Part shown: positions 10,808 to 21,894 of the stretch, piece after piece
Position numbering within the stretch: position 1 is the first letter of the stretch
Layout: every line of letters begins with the position of its first letter
Origin: Megaustenia siamemsis
Taxonomy: Eukaryota > Mollusca > Gastropoda > Stylommatophora > Ariophantidae
Length of the DNA stretch: 64,000 bases
Direction of reading: 5' to 3'
Assembly (NCBI GenBank): GCA_032433765.1
Contig: JAVIAB010000160.1
Span: forward strand, 37,970,223-38,034,222
Position numbers and translations under genes: made by a program
Notes under the pieces: generated by a model
Database searches by the model: none
Seen by the model: only the letters and a program-made list of their open reading frames with translations
Told to the model about the DNA's origin: nothing

Positions 10808-11878
10808 ATGGAGCTTGTCAACAATGTCCGTTACAAACAGCGAATTGTCATAGAATTTCTGGTTGCGGAAAAAGAAACTGTGGCAAACATTCATAAACGA
10901 CTGTGTGCAGTGTACAAATGTTCTGCAGTCGATAGGAGCACAGTTAGTCGCTGGGTTCAGAGAATTAAAGCTGCAGAAAGTGTACGAGTGGAGCTGCATG
11001 ATTTACCGCGTTCTGGACGTGTTGCCTCGGCTACCAGCACAGACATGTTAAACCGGGCTGATGCCATTATTCGTAAGGATAGGCGTATCACTAGTCAGCA
11101 ATTGGCATTGCAGCTTACAGTCAGCACGGGAAGTGCAATCGCAATTTTTAAAACTCTCGGATATTCAAAGATTTGCGCTCGATGGGTTCCTCGGTGCCTA
11201 ACAAATGATAACAGAGTTCAAAGGAAAACATTCTGTTCTGAATTGTTGGAGCGTTTCGGTGTTGAAGGAGAAATGTTTTTGTCAAAAATTGTTACCGGTG
11301 ACGAAACGTGGGCACATTATTATGAGCCTGAAACAAAAATGCAATCAATGGAATGGCATCATCCGCAGTCACCAAAAAGAAACAAATTCACAACATCTCC
11401 ATCAGCCGGAAAGGTGATGATCACTGTCTTCTGGGACATTGATGGTGTGATTCTTGTTGATGTAATGACAAGAGGTGAGACAATCAACTCGACAGCTTAC
11501 ATCAATACACTGACAAAACTCAAAAATCGGTTCCACAGAGTTCGGCCTAATAAGCCATCTGCAGATTTGTTGCTTCAACATGACAATGCACGCCCTCACA
11601 CAAGTCTGGTAACACGGGAAGCAATCAACAAATTTGGTTGGACTGTACTGCCCCATCCTCCTTACAGCCCTGATCTGGCTCCCTCAGATTTCCATCTGTT
11701 TGGACCACTCAAAAAATTCCTGCGTGGGACACACTTTGACAATGATGAGGATGTGATCCGTGCAGTTAAAAAATGGCTACGCGAGCAGGACAAAACTTGG
11801 TACAAACGAGGCATTCATGACCTAGTTTCGCGTTGGCGTAAGGCAATACGCTTGGACGGAGATTATGTTGAAAAATAG
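10808..11878 (+). CDS. Mariner transposase (DD34D)
   Basis: A 356-residue open frame, normal length for a mariner transposase (about 345-360). It would cut the element out at its inverted repeats and insert it at TA sites. The N-terminal 60 residues hold helix-turn-helix sequence with STVSRWVQRI. WVPRCLT at 126-132 is the mariner WVPHxLT linker motif, with Arg in place of His. The catalytic triad is Asp165 (TGDETW), Asp259 (HDNARPH) and Asp294 (SPDLAPSDFHLF), with 34 residues between the last two. The start used is the ATG 118 bases inside the left end of the inverted repeat. No stop or frameshift is seen, so activity is possible but untested. It is a transposon gene, not a host gene. Confidence 0.95.
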   Translation: MELVNNVRYKQRIVIEFLVAEKETVANIHKRLCAVYKCSAVDRSTVSRWVQRIKAAESVRVELHDLPRSGRVASATSTDMLNRADAIIRKDRRITSQQLALQLTVSTGSAIAIFKTLGYSKICARWVPRCLTNDNRVQRKTFCSELLERFGVEGEMFLSKIVTGDETWAHYYEPETKMQSMEWHHPQSPKRNKFTTSPSAGKVMITVFWDIDGVILVDVMTRGETINSTAYINTLTKLKNRFHRVRPNKPSADLLLQHDNARPHTSLVTREAINKFGWTVLPHPPYSPDLAPSDFHLFGPLKKFLRGTHFDNDEDVIRAVKKWLREQDKTWYKRGIHDLVSRWRKAIRLDGDYVEK

Positions 11879-11942
11879 ATAGTGTAAAGGGGATGTTCAG
11901 CTACAATCTGTGAAAATTTCACACATTTTGCCCGAATAGTTT

Positions 11943-11981
11943 CCGAGAAAAAAATTGGTGTGCATTACTTTTTGACCTCCC
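11943..11981 (-). repeat. Mariner right terminal inverted repeat
   Basis: The reverse complement matches 10652-10690 over 39 bases with one difference. Confidence 0.93.
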
Positions 11982-12135
11982 TTCAGTATATATACTAAAC
12001 GAGGATATGGGAGAAGAGTCCGCGATAGATAAGAGTAAGATGGACTGACAACATTCGAGAATCGCTACATCAGTTGATAATGGTTAAGGTTGTCGGAAGT
12101 GCTAGAACTGGAACTTTGTATCTCCTTCGACACCT

Positions 12136-12137
<2 letters not shown>

Positions 12138-12178
<41 letters not shown>
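12138..12178. repeat. GA microsatellite
   Basis: A pure GAGAGA run. Confidence 0.9.
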
Positions 12179-12181
<3 letters not shown>

Positions 12182-12292
12182 ATATTGGTGTGAAATCGTC
12201 TGTCAGTGATGAATCAATCAGACGAGTACACCAAAGGAGATCAATAAATATCGAACAGTTCATCGCATAAATGTGGCCATTGATTCATTTCT

Positions 12293-12723
12293 GACGGCTT
12301 GCATCAGGTCCAGTGTGACGGCTTGCATCATGTCCAGTGTGACGGCTTGCATCAGGTCCAGTGTGACGGCTTGCATCAGGTCCAGTGTGACGGCTTGCAT
12401 CATGTCCAGTGTGACGGCTTGCATCATGTCCAGTGTGACGGCTTGCATCAGGTCCAGTGTGACGGCTTGCATCAGGTCCAGTGTGACGGCTTGCATCATG
12501 TCCAGTGTGACGGCTTGCATCATGTCCAGTGTGACGGCTTGCATCAGGTCCAGTGTGACGGCTTGCATCAGGTCCAGTGTGACGGCGTGCATCATGTCCA
12601 GTGTGACGGCTTGCATCATGTCCAGTGTGACGGCTTGCATCAGGTCCAGTGTGACGGCTTGCATCAGGTCCAGTGTGACTGCTTGCATCAGGTCCAGTGT
12701 GACGGCTTGCATCAGGTCCAGTG
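12293..12723. repeat. 24-bp minisatellite, 18 units, with higher-order pattern
   Basis: The unit is GGCTTGCATCAGGTCCAGTG plus TGAC. A single base (CAGG or CATG) alternates in pairs, giving R M RR MM RR MM RR MM RRRR, a four-unit higher-order repeat. Open in three frames only because the period is divisible by three. Confidence 0.95.
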
Positions 12724-12739
12724 AACCAGAACTGATTAA

Positions 12740-13035
12740 GCTTCTATAGCACTTAACTTTCGTAGTTCTCAAAACAAAAAGGAAGACAAATTAATAGTGT
12801 AAACAAATGTCACGTTGAAGTCGGATGTTTTGGGTCGCAAGGTGCATACATAACAAAATGCTGCATAAAAGGCCTCAGTGGTTTTTCAGAATAATGTTGC
12901 AAATAGCATGATGAACTGAGAAGAATAATGATGGCGCTATCATGATGGCTAACATGAGGCCAAGGCTAAAAAAGAAGGCACATTACCAACCTCAGGAGGA
13001 AACAAGCATTTGTTGGCCTTGAAAAGAGAAGTGAC
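12740..13035. other. Unassigned sequence with dispersed-repeat remnant
   Basis: 12805-12860 resembles 7650-7700 and 60090-60150 (GTTGAAGTCGGATGTTTTGG). Nothing else is recognised. Confidence 0.45.
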
Positions 13036-13039
13036 CAAG

Positions 13040-13680
13040 TGGAATACCATATGAAAGGAAGAGTTGTAATACCCTGTGAAAGGAAGAGATGGAATACTCT
13101 GTAAAAGGAAGAGATGGATTACCTTGTAAAAGGAAGAAATGGAATACCATGTGAAAGGAGAGATGGAATACCCTGTAAAGGAAGATATTGAATACCCAGT
13201 GAAAGGAGGAAATGGAATACCCTGTGGAAAGAAGAAATGGAATACCCTGTGAATGGAAGAAATGGAAAACCCTGTGAAAAGAAGAAATGGAATACAATGT
13301 GCAAGGAAGAAATGGAATACCCTATGAAAAGAAAAGATGGAATACCCTGTGAAAGGAAGAAATGGAATACCATGTGAAAGGAAGAGATGGAATATAACGT
13401 GAAAGGAAGAGATAGAATACCCCGTGAAAGGAAGAAATGGAATACCCTGCGAAAGGAAGAGATGGAATACCCAGTGAAAGGAAGAGATGGAATACCATGA
13501 GAAAGGAAGAAATAGAATACCATGTTAAAGGAAGAGATGGAATACCCTGTGGAAGGAAGAGATGAAATACCCCGTGAAAGGAAGAAATGGAATACCCTGT
13601 GAAAGGAAGAGATGGAATACCATGTGAAAGGAAGAGATGAAATACCCCGTGAAAGGAAGAAATGGAATACCCTGTGAAAA
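13040..13680. repeat. 25-bp minisatellite, about 25 units
   Basis: The unit is GAAAGGAAGAGATGGAATAC plus CCTGT, with CATGT, CCCGT and CCAGT variants. Purine-rich. Confidence 0.93.
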
Positions 13681-13694
13681 GATTACAAATCTCT

Positions 13695-13733
13695 TATTGG
13701 GGGTGGGGTGGGGCGGTGGGGGGGGGGGTGGAA
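13695..13733 (+). repeat. G-run tract, possible G-quadruplex
   Basis: TTGGGGGTGGGGTGGGGCGG followed by TGGGGGGGGGGTGG: four or more G-tracts with 1-2 base loops. Confidence 0.7.
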
Positions 13734-13984
13734 TGGAACAATATAGAGGAGACATAGATGACACTTGATGATGATGGTGGTGATGTACAATATCATGTTA
13801 TGTCCGACACAGCGCAATTAAGTTCATTTAATGCCGCTTTAAATGTGGACATTGAAGAGGAGTAATGGTTTGGTTAATGCAGCAGTAGCACAAGTCAGCT
13901 AGATACTTCAACATTGTGGCATAAAAAAAAAACAACACAAAACAATGCAGACGAGATGAGAGTTGGAAATATTAGAAGCAACTT

Positions 13985-16957
13985 AAACGTATAGCTTCAT
14001 TTAGGTTAGAGGTTATCTAACGTATAGCTTCATTTAGGTTAGAGGTCATCTAACGTATAGCTTCATTTAGGTTAGAGGTTATCTAACGTATAGCTTCATT
14101 TAGGTTAGAGGTCATCTAACGTATAGCTTCATTTAGGTTAGATGTTATCTGAAGTATAGCTTCATTTAGGCTAGAGGTTATCTAACGTATAGCTTCATTT
14201 AGGTTAGATGTTATCTGAAGTATAGCTTCATTTAGGTTAGAGGTTATCTAACGTATAGCTTCATTTAGGTTAGAGGTCATCTAACGTATAGCTTCATTTA
14301 GGTTAGATGTTATCTGAAGTATAGCTTCATTTAGGCTAGAGGTTATCTAACGTATAGCTTCATTTAGGTTAGATGTTATCTGAAGTATAGCTTCATTTAG
14401 GTTAGAGGTTATCTAACGTATAGCTTCATTTAGGTTAGAGGTCATCTAACGTATAGCTTCATTTAGGTTAGATGTTATCTGAAGTATAGCTTCATTTAGG
14501 CTAGAGGTTATCTAACGTATACCTTCATTTAGGTTAGTGGTTATCTAACGTATAGCTTCATTTAGGTTAGAGGTTATCTAACGTATAGCTTCATTTAGGT
14601 TAGAGGTTATCTAACGTACAGCTTCATTTAGGTTAGAGGTTATCTAACGTATAGCTTCATTTAGGCTAGAGGTCATCTAACGTACAGCTTCATTTAGGCT
14701 AGAGGTTATCTAACGTATAGCTTCATTTAGGTTAGAGGTTATCTAACGTATAGCTTCATTTAGGTTAGAGGTTATCTAACGTATAGCTTCATTTAGGCTA
14801 GAAGTTATCTAACGTATAGCTTCATTTAGGCTAGAGGTCATCTAACGTACAGCTTCATTTAGGCTAGAGGTCATCTAACGTATAGCTTCATCTAGGTTAG
14901 AGGTTATCTAAGGTATAGCTTTATTTAAGCTAGAGGTTATGTAACATATAACTTCATTTAGGCTAGAGGTCATCTAGGTTAACATATAGCTTCATTTAGG
15001 CTAGTAGTCATCTAATGCATAGCTTCATTTAGGCTAGAGGTCATCTAACGTATAGCTTCATCTAGGTTAGAGGTTATCTAAGGTATAGCTTTATTTAAGC
15101 TAGAGGTTATGTAACATATAACTTCATTTAGGTTGAGGTCATCTAGGTTAACGTATAGCTTCATTTAGGCTAGTAGTCATCTAATGCATAGCTTCATTTA
15201 GGCGAGAGGTTATCTAACATATAACTTCATTTAGGCTAAAGGTTATCTAACGTATAGCTTCATTTAGGCTAGAGGTCATCTACCATATAGCTTTATTTAA
15301 GTCAAAGGTCATCTAACGTTTAGCTTAGTTTAGTTTAGATGGTATCTATTGCTTAGTTCAATCTAGAGGTCTTCTAATATTTAGCTTAATTATAGACTAG
15401 AGGTCTTAAAGGTATAGCTTAGTTTTATCTAGAGGTCATCTAAGGTATAAATTAGTTTAGTCTAGAGGTCACCTAACGTATAGCTTAGTTTAGTCTAGAG
15501 GTCATCTATAGCTTAGTTTAGTCTAGAGGTCATCTATAGCTTAGTTTAGTCTAGAGGTCATCTATAGCATAGTTTAGTCTAGACGTCATCTATATCATAG
15601 TTCGATCTAGTGGTCATCTGACGTATAGCTTAGTCTAGTCTAGGGGTCATCTATAGCTTAGTTTAGTCTAGAGGTCATCTAACGCAAAGCATAGTTTAGT
15701 GTAGAAGTCATCTATAGCTCAGTTTAGTCTGGAGGTCATCTAACGCAAAGCATAGTTTAGTGGAGAAGTCATCTATAGCTCAGTTTAGTCTAGAGGTCAT
15801 CTAACGCAAAGCATTGTTTAGTGGAGAAGTCATCTATAGCTCAGTTTAGTCTAGAGGTCATCTAACGCAAAGCTTAGTTTAGTGTAGAAGTCATCTATAG
15901 CTCAGTTTAGTCTAGAGGTCATCTAACGCAAAGCTTAGTTTAGTGTAGAAGTCATCTATAGCTCAGTTTAGTCTAGAGGTCATCTAACGCAAAGCTTAGT
16001 TTAGTGTAGAAGTAATCTATAGCTCAGTTTAATCTATAGGTCATCTAACGCAAAGCTTAGTTTAGTGTAGAAGTAATCTATAGCTTAGTTTAGTCTAGAG
16101 GTCATCTAACGCAAAGCTTAGTTTAGTGTAGAAGTCATCTATAGCTCAGTTTAGTCTAGAGGTAATCTAACGTACATGTTAGTTCAATCTAGAGGTCATC
16201 TGACGTATAGCTTAATTTAGTCTAGAGGTCATCTAACGCAAAGCTTAGTTTAGTCTAGAAGTCATATATAGCTCAGTTTAGTCTAGAGGTAATCTATAGC
16301 TTAGTTTAGTCTAGAGGTCATCTAATGTATAGGTTATTTTAATCTAGAGGTCTTCCAACGTATAGCTTAGTCTGGTCTAGAGGTCACCTAATGTTTAGCT
16401 TAGTTTAGTCTCTAGATCATTTAACGTATAGCTTAGTTTGATTTTGAGGTCATATAACGTATAGCATAATTCAATCTAGAGGTCATCTAACGTATAGCTT
16501 AGTTTTGTATACAGATCAATTAACGATTAGATTAGTTTAGTATGCACGTTATTTAACACATGACTTAGTCTAGTATGAGAGCCGCTATAGCTCAGTGGTT
16601 AGTGAACTGGACTATAATGGACAAGAGGTAGGGTTCGATCCCAACCGACGGCTTCCGGTTCACCCAGCCTTTAATGGGTACCGGATTTTTTTTCTGGGAA
16701 AGCAAAGTGGCAAGGGCGTAATACTGACCACATTACCCCAAAAATCATGTGCCGAGGGTCTGTAAAATGTGTGGTCACTAACACCATATTCCCTATACGC
16801 CACTTGACGTGATGGGGGTACTTTATTTTTTTTATTTTTTTAACTTAGTTTAGTATACAGATTACTTAACGTTTAGCCTACTTTAGTACACAGGCCATTT
16901 AACTTATAGCTCAGTTTAGTATTCATATCTTTTAATGTATAGCTTAGTTTAGTATAC
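13985..16957. repeat. 33-bp satellite array, degenerating rightward
   Basis: The unit AACGTATAGCTTCATTTAGG plus TTAGAGGTTATCT is nearly uniform to about 14900. It then drifts to CTTAGTTTAGTCTAGAGGTC forms and finally to TTAGTTTAGTATACAGAT forms. It is interrupted by SINE-1 (16577-16842) and cut at 16957 by LINE-I; it resumes at 20124. Confidence 0.94.
16577..16842 (+). mobile_element. SINE-1 copy inside the 33-bp satellite
   Basis: Complete head TATAGCTCAGTGGTTAGTGA and 3' end CGCCACTTGACGTGATGG. Flanks ACTTAGTCTAGTAT/ACTTAGTTTAGTAT (16563-16576 and 16843-16856) are either the TSD or satellite units. Confidence 0.88.
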
Positions 16958-18059
16958 GGATACTTGAAGCATCTGAAAGAAGAGGTCGACCAAAAATGAA
17001 GCACTTTTAACTATGTTCTAGCATGCTAAGGATGCCAAATGACTTCTGTAAACAAGTGTGCTCAGAAAAATCGCTAGCCCCATTCTGGCGCCTTCATAAT
17101 AGCATGAATGGCACAACACAACACAGAGGCATACCAGACTTTCGGAGCACAGGCCGGATATGGCACAAATCTGATGAGAGCAAAGGGAAGGCCCTGCTTG
17201 CCCACTACATTGAGCAGACGGACCAAAGAAATGAGGCTGTAAATGATACGGGGATCGCTGTCAAAATTGTGTAAGGATGTAGTGCTGGAAGAATATCTCA
17301 CAATCACAACCGAAACCATTCGGACAACACTTAAAAGGTCACACAACACTGCTCCTGGTCCAGATGGTGTTCGGTACGATGACATAGGCGATTTAGCTGA
17401 CGACTTGACAAAACTGGCCAATGAGTTAGTTTAATGCCAGTATTCGGAGTGGCCAGATTAAGGAGGAGTGGCTACACAGCTATTTACTACCGCTACCAAA
17501 GCGAAACAAGGACCATTCTCAGATCAGTGCCTACAGAATCATCACGATGCAGAACACTGCGGGCAAGCTGCTGGAGAAAATAGTTGCCCGTGTCCTCACC
17601 TGTCACCTTGAATAGATAGATCTGGAGGATACATACAACAGGGTACCATTTGAAAACCTCATGCATATGCTCCTAAAACTGGCGGCGCATCCCTTCCTCA
17701 TTAGATGGATCGCTGCGGCACTGTTTCAGAGGAAGGTGATACTCAAATGTAGAAGTTGGTCTTCCGAGCCAACATCCATTTGTGCAGGGCTACCACAAGG
17801 CTCACCATTGTCACCAGTTCTATTTAACGTGTACACAATAACGAACCCGGAACAACAACTGGATGGGAGGGGAAAACTATGACTTTTGCTGATGATATTC
17901 TGGTATAACGACAGGGAAGAGACAGACGGGGAATCGCCTCCACAATGCAAGACGAACTCGATCGCATTTCTTCCTGGTGTGGGGTTTCATGTGCATTGGT
18001 TAATCCTGATAAAGCATCAGTTTCATGGTTTTCCCTTAACAACCATATCGTTAATACGA

Positions 18060-18485
18060 GAAATTCCGGTATATGGTGGATAGGCGGCGGGACCAATTGA
18101 AAGGCTATGCATGAAAAGTGTTCATTGTTACAGTTTCCTCATATTCCAAGTCCGGCTTGTTACAGGAGCTACTGAGTTAGGTGCTCTGTGCACACCGTGA
18201 GCTGTGTGTCTCATCCGTTTTTATCATGTTTCGATATTCCAATTGTTTACGATGAATGATGATATCATATGACAGGGAACAGTTGGCTGTGTTCACTTTC
18301 TGCGCGGTTTCGCCTTATGTCTTTTGGCATGTGCTGAGACTGCAACGATGGGGACTACAGTTACCTTTCTTAGTTTGGGAGATGAGATATTAATTCGGAT
18401 GATTACGCTGGCACGGGCGGTTGAGCAATTGTGGATTTTAATTCGTTTGCAGTGATACTGGGGCCTTCCATAACCAAATAACCAA
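18060..18485 (-). mobile_element. Rep780 repeat copy nested in LINE-I
   Basis: This 426-bp insertion is bounded by a 13-bp TSD ATCGTTAATACGA (18047-18059 and 18486-18498). Removing it restores the LINE-I reading SLNNHIVNT followed by TTPLVRMGDDEVTRDK. The same sequence occurs inverted at 52927-53706, and in part at 1-445. Its right end is a short repeat ATAACCAAATAACCAA, like a retroposon tail. Confidence 0.88.
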
Positions 18486-19453
18486 ATCGTTAATACGACC
18501 ACACCCTTAGTACGAATGGGAGATGATGAAGTGACCAGGGACAAGTTGATGAGATACCTCGGGGTTAAGTTTGATCGCAGCCTGTGTTTTCGGGACCACG
18601 TCGACCATGTGATAACAAAATCCCGCAAAGGATTAGCCGTCTTGAAGGTCATGGAAGCTGTCAACATCGAGCAGAGGCTACTTACTCTTCTGTTCCAGGG
18701 ATTAGTCCTCGCACCAATCGAGTATGCCCTGGCAATTCTTACGACTCAAATTGATAGGCTGGAGAAAATACAAAATGAAGCCATGCGCATTATCTTGGGA
18801 TGTTCAAGGGACAATTTCTGTGTAGCAATCAGGTATCTTCTTGACTTCCCAACCATGGAAGACAGAATCAAGATCTGGAGAGCACGAGCATACCTGAAGA
18901 TTAGTACAGATAAAGAGCATCCATTGCACCACGTGCTCAACACAGGGAAATGTGCCAGGCTAAATAGAGGCAAATCATGGGTGGGCCGAGCAGAAGATGT
19001 CATCAAACAGGTCTGTGGGCTTACCAATATCAACGTTGGTGAGGAGTGGTTACCGATGCCTACGTCATTCAAGGTGACTTTCTCGTGTATTGTCACACTC
19101 GACAGAGAAAGTAGGGAACAGAACCCGGTCGTGGTTAATGCTGAGGTCAACGGTCTCATCTGCGATAACACCGATGAGAAAGATGCAGTCATCTATACAG
19201 ACGGATCTGTAAGACGACACCAAAGAAGTGCATGGAAATTTACAGCACGCTCGGCAGGCAGAATAGTCAAGGAAGACAGTGGTGCATACGTCATGACCAC
19301 GAGTAGCATGACAATGGAGGTGATGGCAATGACCAAGGCATTCAAATGGTTAGAGTCACAAGACTACACCCACGCATGTATATTGAGTGATTCGATGAGC
19401 ATGATAAAAATAGTGGAGGCAGGCTCTGTACGCATGCAATGGGTAGAGTCATT

Positions 19454-19710
19454 CCATCCATCCATCCATCCATCCATCCATCCGTCCGTCCGTCCGTCCG
19501 TCCGTCCGTCCGTCCGTCCGTCCGTCCGTCCGTCCATCCATCCATTTGTCTATCTATCTATTGTCCTTTCGAGCCGAAGACGGCACATAGGGCAGAACCA
19601 CAATCTCAAAAAACAGAAACCTTGCGTGCCAAAGTGGCACATATTGCAGAGATCACTGCTCTAAAATATATGGCGCTGTTCCCATAACAATACTTTTTAC
19701 AATGACAGCT
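19454..19710 (-). mobile_element. TAGA-tailed short element inside the RNase H domain
   Basis: A 257-bp insertion with an 11-bp TSD GTAGAGTCATT (19443-19453 and 19711-19721). The second LINE-I copy at 31.9 kb is uninterrupted at this site and shows the empty state. The element is in reverse orientation. Its tail has become an ATCC/GTCC/TCTA microsatellite (19454-19560), followed by CTTTCGAGCCGAAGACGGCA. Other copies are at 21620, 34438 and 50850. Confidence 0.9.
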
Positions 19711-20123
19711 GTAGAGTCATTGCAGAAGACCAAAATACGTAAGGTCACCTTTGTCTATGTCCCTGGACATGCTGGAGTACGGGGAAATGAAAGAGCGGAC
19801 AGGTTGGCTAGCTGCGCTGTCGTTGAGGACGGGCAACCAATGGATCGGGCGGACATCATCAATGCCCTCCGAGATGTGGGAAGAGCACAGGACTTCGACA
19901 AACTCAGATCCACGTCATTTCTTCGGATGATGGACATCGGAGTTAAGATGGGCACAGCCAGAAATGAGAAACTTAGTGGCCGTGTAAGAAGACTTATCAA
20001 CCAACATAGAACTGGAGTCGTCAGTCGCTGGACACTGCGAGACTTGCTGAGGAGGGGATCTCAGCACATATGGACATGTTCGGAGTGCAATGATGATGGC
20101 TCGTAAATAACTCAATAACTCAC

Positions 20124-20300
20124 TAGTATACAGATTATTTAATGTATAGCTTAGTTTAGTATACAGATCATCTAATATATAGCTCAGTTTAGTATTAATA
20201 TCATTTAACGTATAGCTTTTTTTAGTATAATGCTCATTTAACACATAGTTTATTTTAGTATACATATTATTTAACATATAGCTTAGTTTAGTTTAATAGA
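20124..20300. repeat. 33-bp satellite, right-hand remainder
   Basis: TAGTATACAGATTATTTAAT and TATAGCTTAGTTTAG units continue the array cut by LINE-I. Confidence 0.9.
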
Positions 20301-20793
20301 AAGATGATCATCATCAGGCAACACTACAGTGCTCAGCTCCCCAGCACCTCCCTCAATGTGCAGCAGCGAAAATAATTAACTTGGTTTTAGCTCAGATGCA
20401 CGAACTCGGTGACACCGGCAATCTAAACAAAATGGATGGAATTACTGGGTAGATTTTTATTTCTTAATAATTTTTTCCCGGGCCGGGGGCCATTTTTTAA
20501 ACTCTTTTCAATTTGTAACTGCTAAAAGTTAACGTGCGTAACGTGAACATGGAATCTCCTATTTTTCGCTGTTATTCGGGATATCCAGACCTTCGATCTC
20601 ACTACTCTGAGACAATGAAGGGTAAAGCCAAAAAGAAATCACAGATTCAAAAAGGAAAATTCCCACCACCTGCGGCGAGACTCGAATCTGGAATCTTCCT
20701 GTCCAGGGGTATAAATCTATAACTGATTTAAGATAACATGTCATTGATCTACTCAAATGTCATAATTTATTTTGTAAATTTGATAATCAACAG
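20301..20793. other. Unassigned intron before EH exon 3
   Basis: No recognised repeat. Short open frames only. Confidence 0.4.
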
Positions 20794-20878
20794 GTGGCTC
20801 ACTGAATGGTCCAATAAACATCTTCCAGTATGCACCAAAAAGTGTCTCACCAGTAACTCTGTTGGCAAGAAAGCAGAG
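20794..20878 (+). CDS. EH gene exon 3: linker after EH domain
   Basis: The acceptor is AATCAACAG ending at 20793 and the donor is GTACGA at 20879. With the one base left by exon 2, the frame reads GGSLNGPINIFQYAPKSVSP followed by VTLLARKQR, continuous from ISQ. There is no domain of its own. It is a small polar and hydrophobic linker turning basic at its end. The intron before it is about 12.6 kb and contains the mariner, three minisatellites and the large LINE. Support is the phase match on both sides and the lack of stops; there is no homology support. Confidence 0.72.
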
Positions 20879-21009
20879 GTACGAATAAATTATTAATTTG
20901 CTGTTGATAATGAATGATTATATTAATTACAATAATGATATGTATACAAACAATGATAATAATACTATATGACCCATTTCGTCTTGTCAGACGGTCTAGT
21001 GGAGGCTAT

Positions 21010-21607
21010 TGTGTATTTTTTTGAGGGTTTGTTTCTGACGAAGCTGACGAACAGTTTCTCTCGTGGCTAATTCTACCAATGTTTGAAAAACACACACGGC
21101 CACAGAATGAACAAGTCAGACCCAATGATACACAGGGTTTTCCATCCTTTTTCATGAGTCTTTTGTCTTCTAAGTTTTGCCTTAGCACAGTCTCAAATGA
21201 TGTTATACCATTCCTTATACATGCTCTCCATGATGTACGATTACTTGCCAGATGTTCCCAGTCATATTTACATACGGAGAAGTCTTTCAGAGATGATTTA
21301 CAGATATCTCTATATCGTAGTTTAGGTCTGCCGATTTGTCTTTGTACCGTGTGTTAGTTCGCCATATAGTATTTACATGGGAATGCGCTTTTCTTCTATT
21401 CGTTGGACATGCCCCAGCCATCTTGGTCTTCGACATCTGAGCATCGACATGATTGTTGGGGTTTTAGCACGTTGCAGGACAGTTAAGTTGGTTAATTTGT
21501 CCTGCCATTTGATGTGCATTATTCTGAGGAGACATCGCATGTGGAAGATATTTAGTCTTTTTTCCTAGTTTGAGTATCCAGTCCAGGTTTCAGATCCATA
21601 TAATAGT
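21010..21607 (-). mobile_element. LINE-D 3' end with zinc-finger-like C-terminus
   Basis: The minus strand reads MLRCRRPRWLGHVQRIEEKR, then after breaks SWRACIRNGITSFETVLRQN, and at the end TCSFCGRVCFSNIGRISHER followed by NC. This CxxC...HxxxxC finger is seen at the end of many invertebrate LINE ORF2 proteins. The right part is interrupted by the TAGA element at 21620. Confidence 0.8.
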
Positions 21608-21619
21608 GTGCTATAATTA

Positions 21620-21882
21620 TCTATTGTCCTTTCGAGCCAAAGACGGCACACAGGGTAGAACCACAATCTTAAAAACAGAAACCTTGCGTGCCAAAATGTC
21701 ACAAATTGCAGAGATCACTGCTTCCAAAATCTATGGCTCTGTTTCCATAACAATACTTTTTACAATGACAGCTTGTCAAGCCATCGATCAACCTCCTTAG
21801 TCGCCTCTTACGACATGCCTGGAAGGTCACAGTGTCACTATTCTTTACTCCCTCATAATGAGGCCCCAGTAACACACAGGAA
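21620..21882 (-). mobile_element. TAGA-tailed short element, complete
   Basis: A 263-bp insertion with a 12-bp TSD GTGCTATAATTA (21608-21619 and 21883-21894). Reverse orientation; the tail here is very short (TCTA). It contains CTTTCGAGCCAAAGACGGCA, CCTTGCGTGCCAAAATGTCA and CCTCCTTAGTCGCCTCTTAC. Confidence 0.9.
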
Positions 21883-21894
21883 GTGCTATAATTA

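Larger units (their letters stand above)
10652..11981 (+). mobile_element. Intact mariner-type DNA transposon
   Basis: The element is 1330 bp with 39-bp terminal inverted repeats at 10652-10690 and 11943-11981. They differ by about one base and begin GGGAGGTCAAAAAGTAATGC. A TA precedes the left end; the right flank is TT, so the TA duplication is imperfect. One uninterrupted transposase frame fills the middle. It lies in the intron between EH exons 2 and 3, just after a GA-rich array. Near-identical ends and an open frame suggest recent arrival. Confidence 0.95.
16958..20123 (+). mobile_element. LINE-I: RT plus RNase H retrotransposon, broken and nested
   Basis: A non-LTR retrotransposon inserted in the 33-bp satellite, which resumes at 20124. 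A putative 8-bp TSD TAGTATAC is at 16950-16957 and 20124-20131. RT pieces: NTAPGPDGVRYDD (near 17345), an ISAYRIITMQNTAGKLLEKI block (near 17520), IDLEDTYNRV (motif A, near 17616), GLPQGSPLSPVLFNVYT (motif B, near 17790), and TFADDILV (motif C, near 17881) followed by a stop. The RNase H core begins near 19190: YTDGS, TMEVMA, LSDSMSM and later HAGVRGNERAD. The piece between the APGPDG region and motif A is deleted, and there are frame breaks, so it is inactive. Two later insertions split it (18060-18485 and 19454-19710). The tail is ACTCAATA repeats. RT plus RNase H order suggests the I group. Confidence 0.88.

Noticed and set aside
12260..12772. Three overlapping 140-170 codon frames
   Set aside because: 24-bp minisatellite, open in several frames on both strands.
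19342..19545. Minus-strand frame of Asp-Gly repeats
   Set aside because: Shadow of the ATCC/GTCC microsatellite tail of a nested element.
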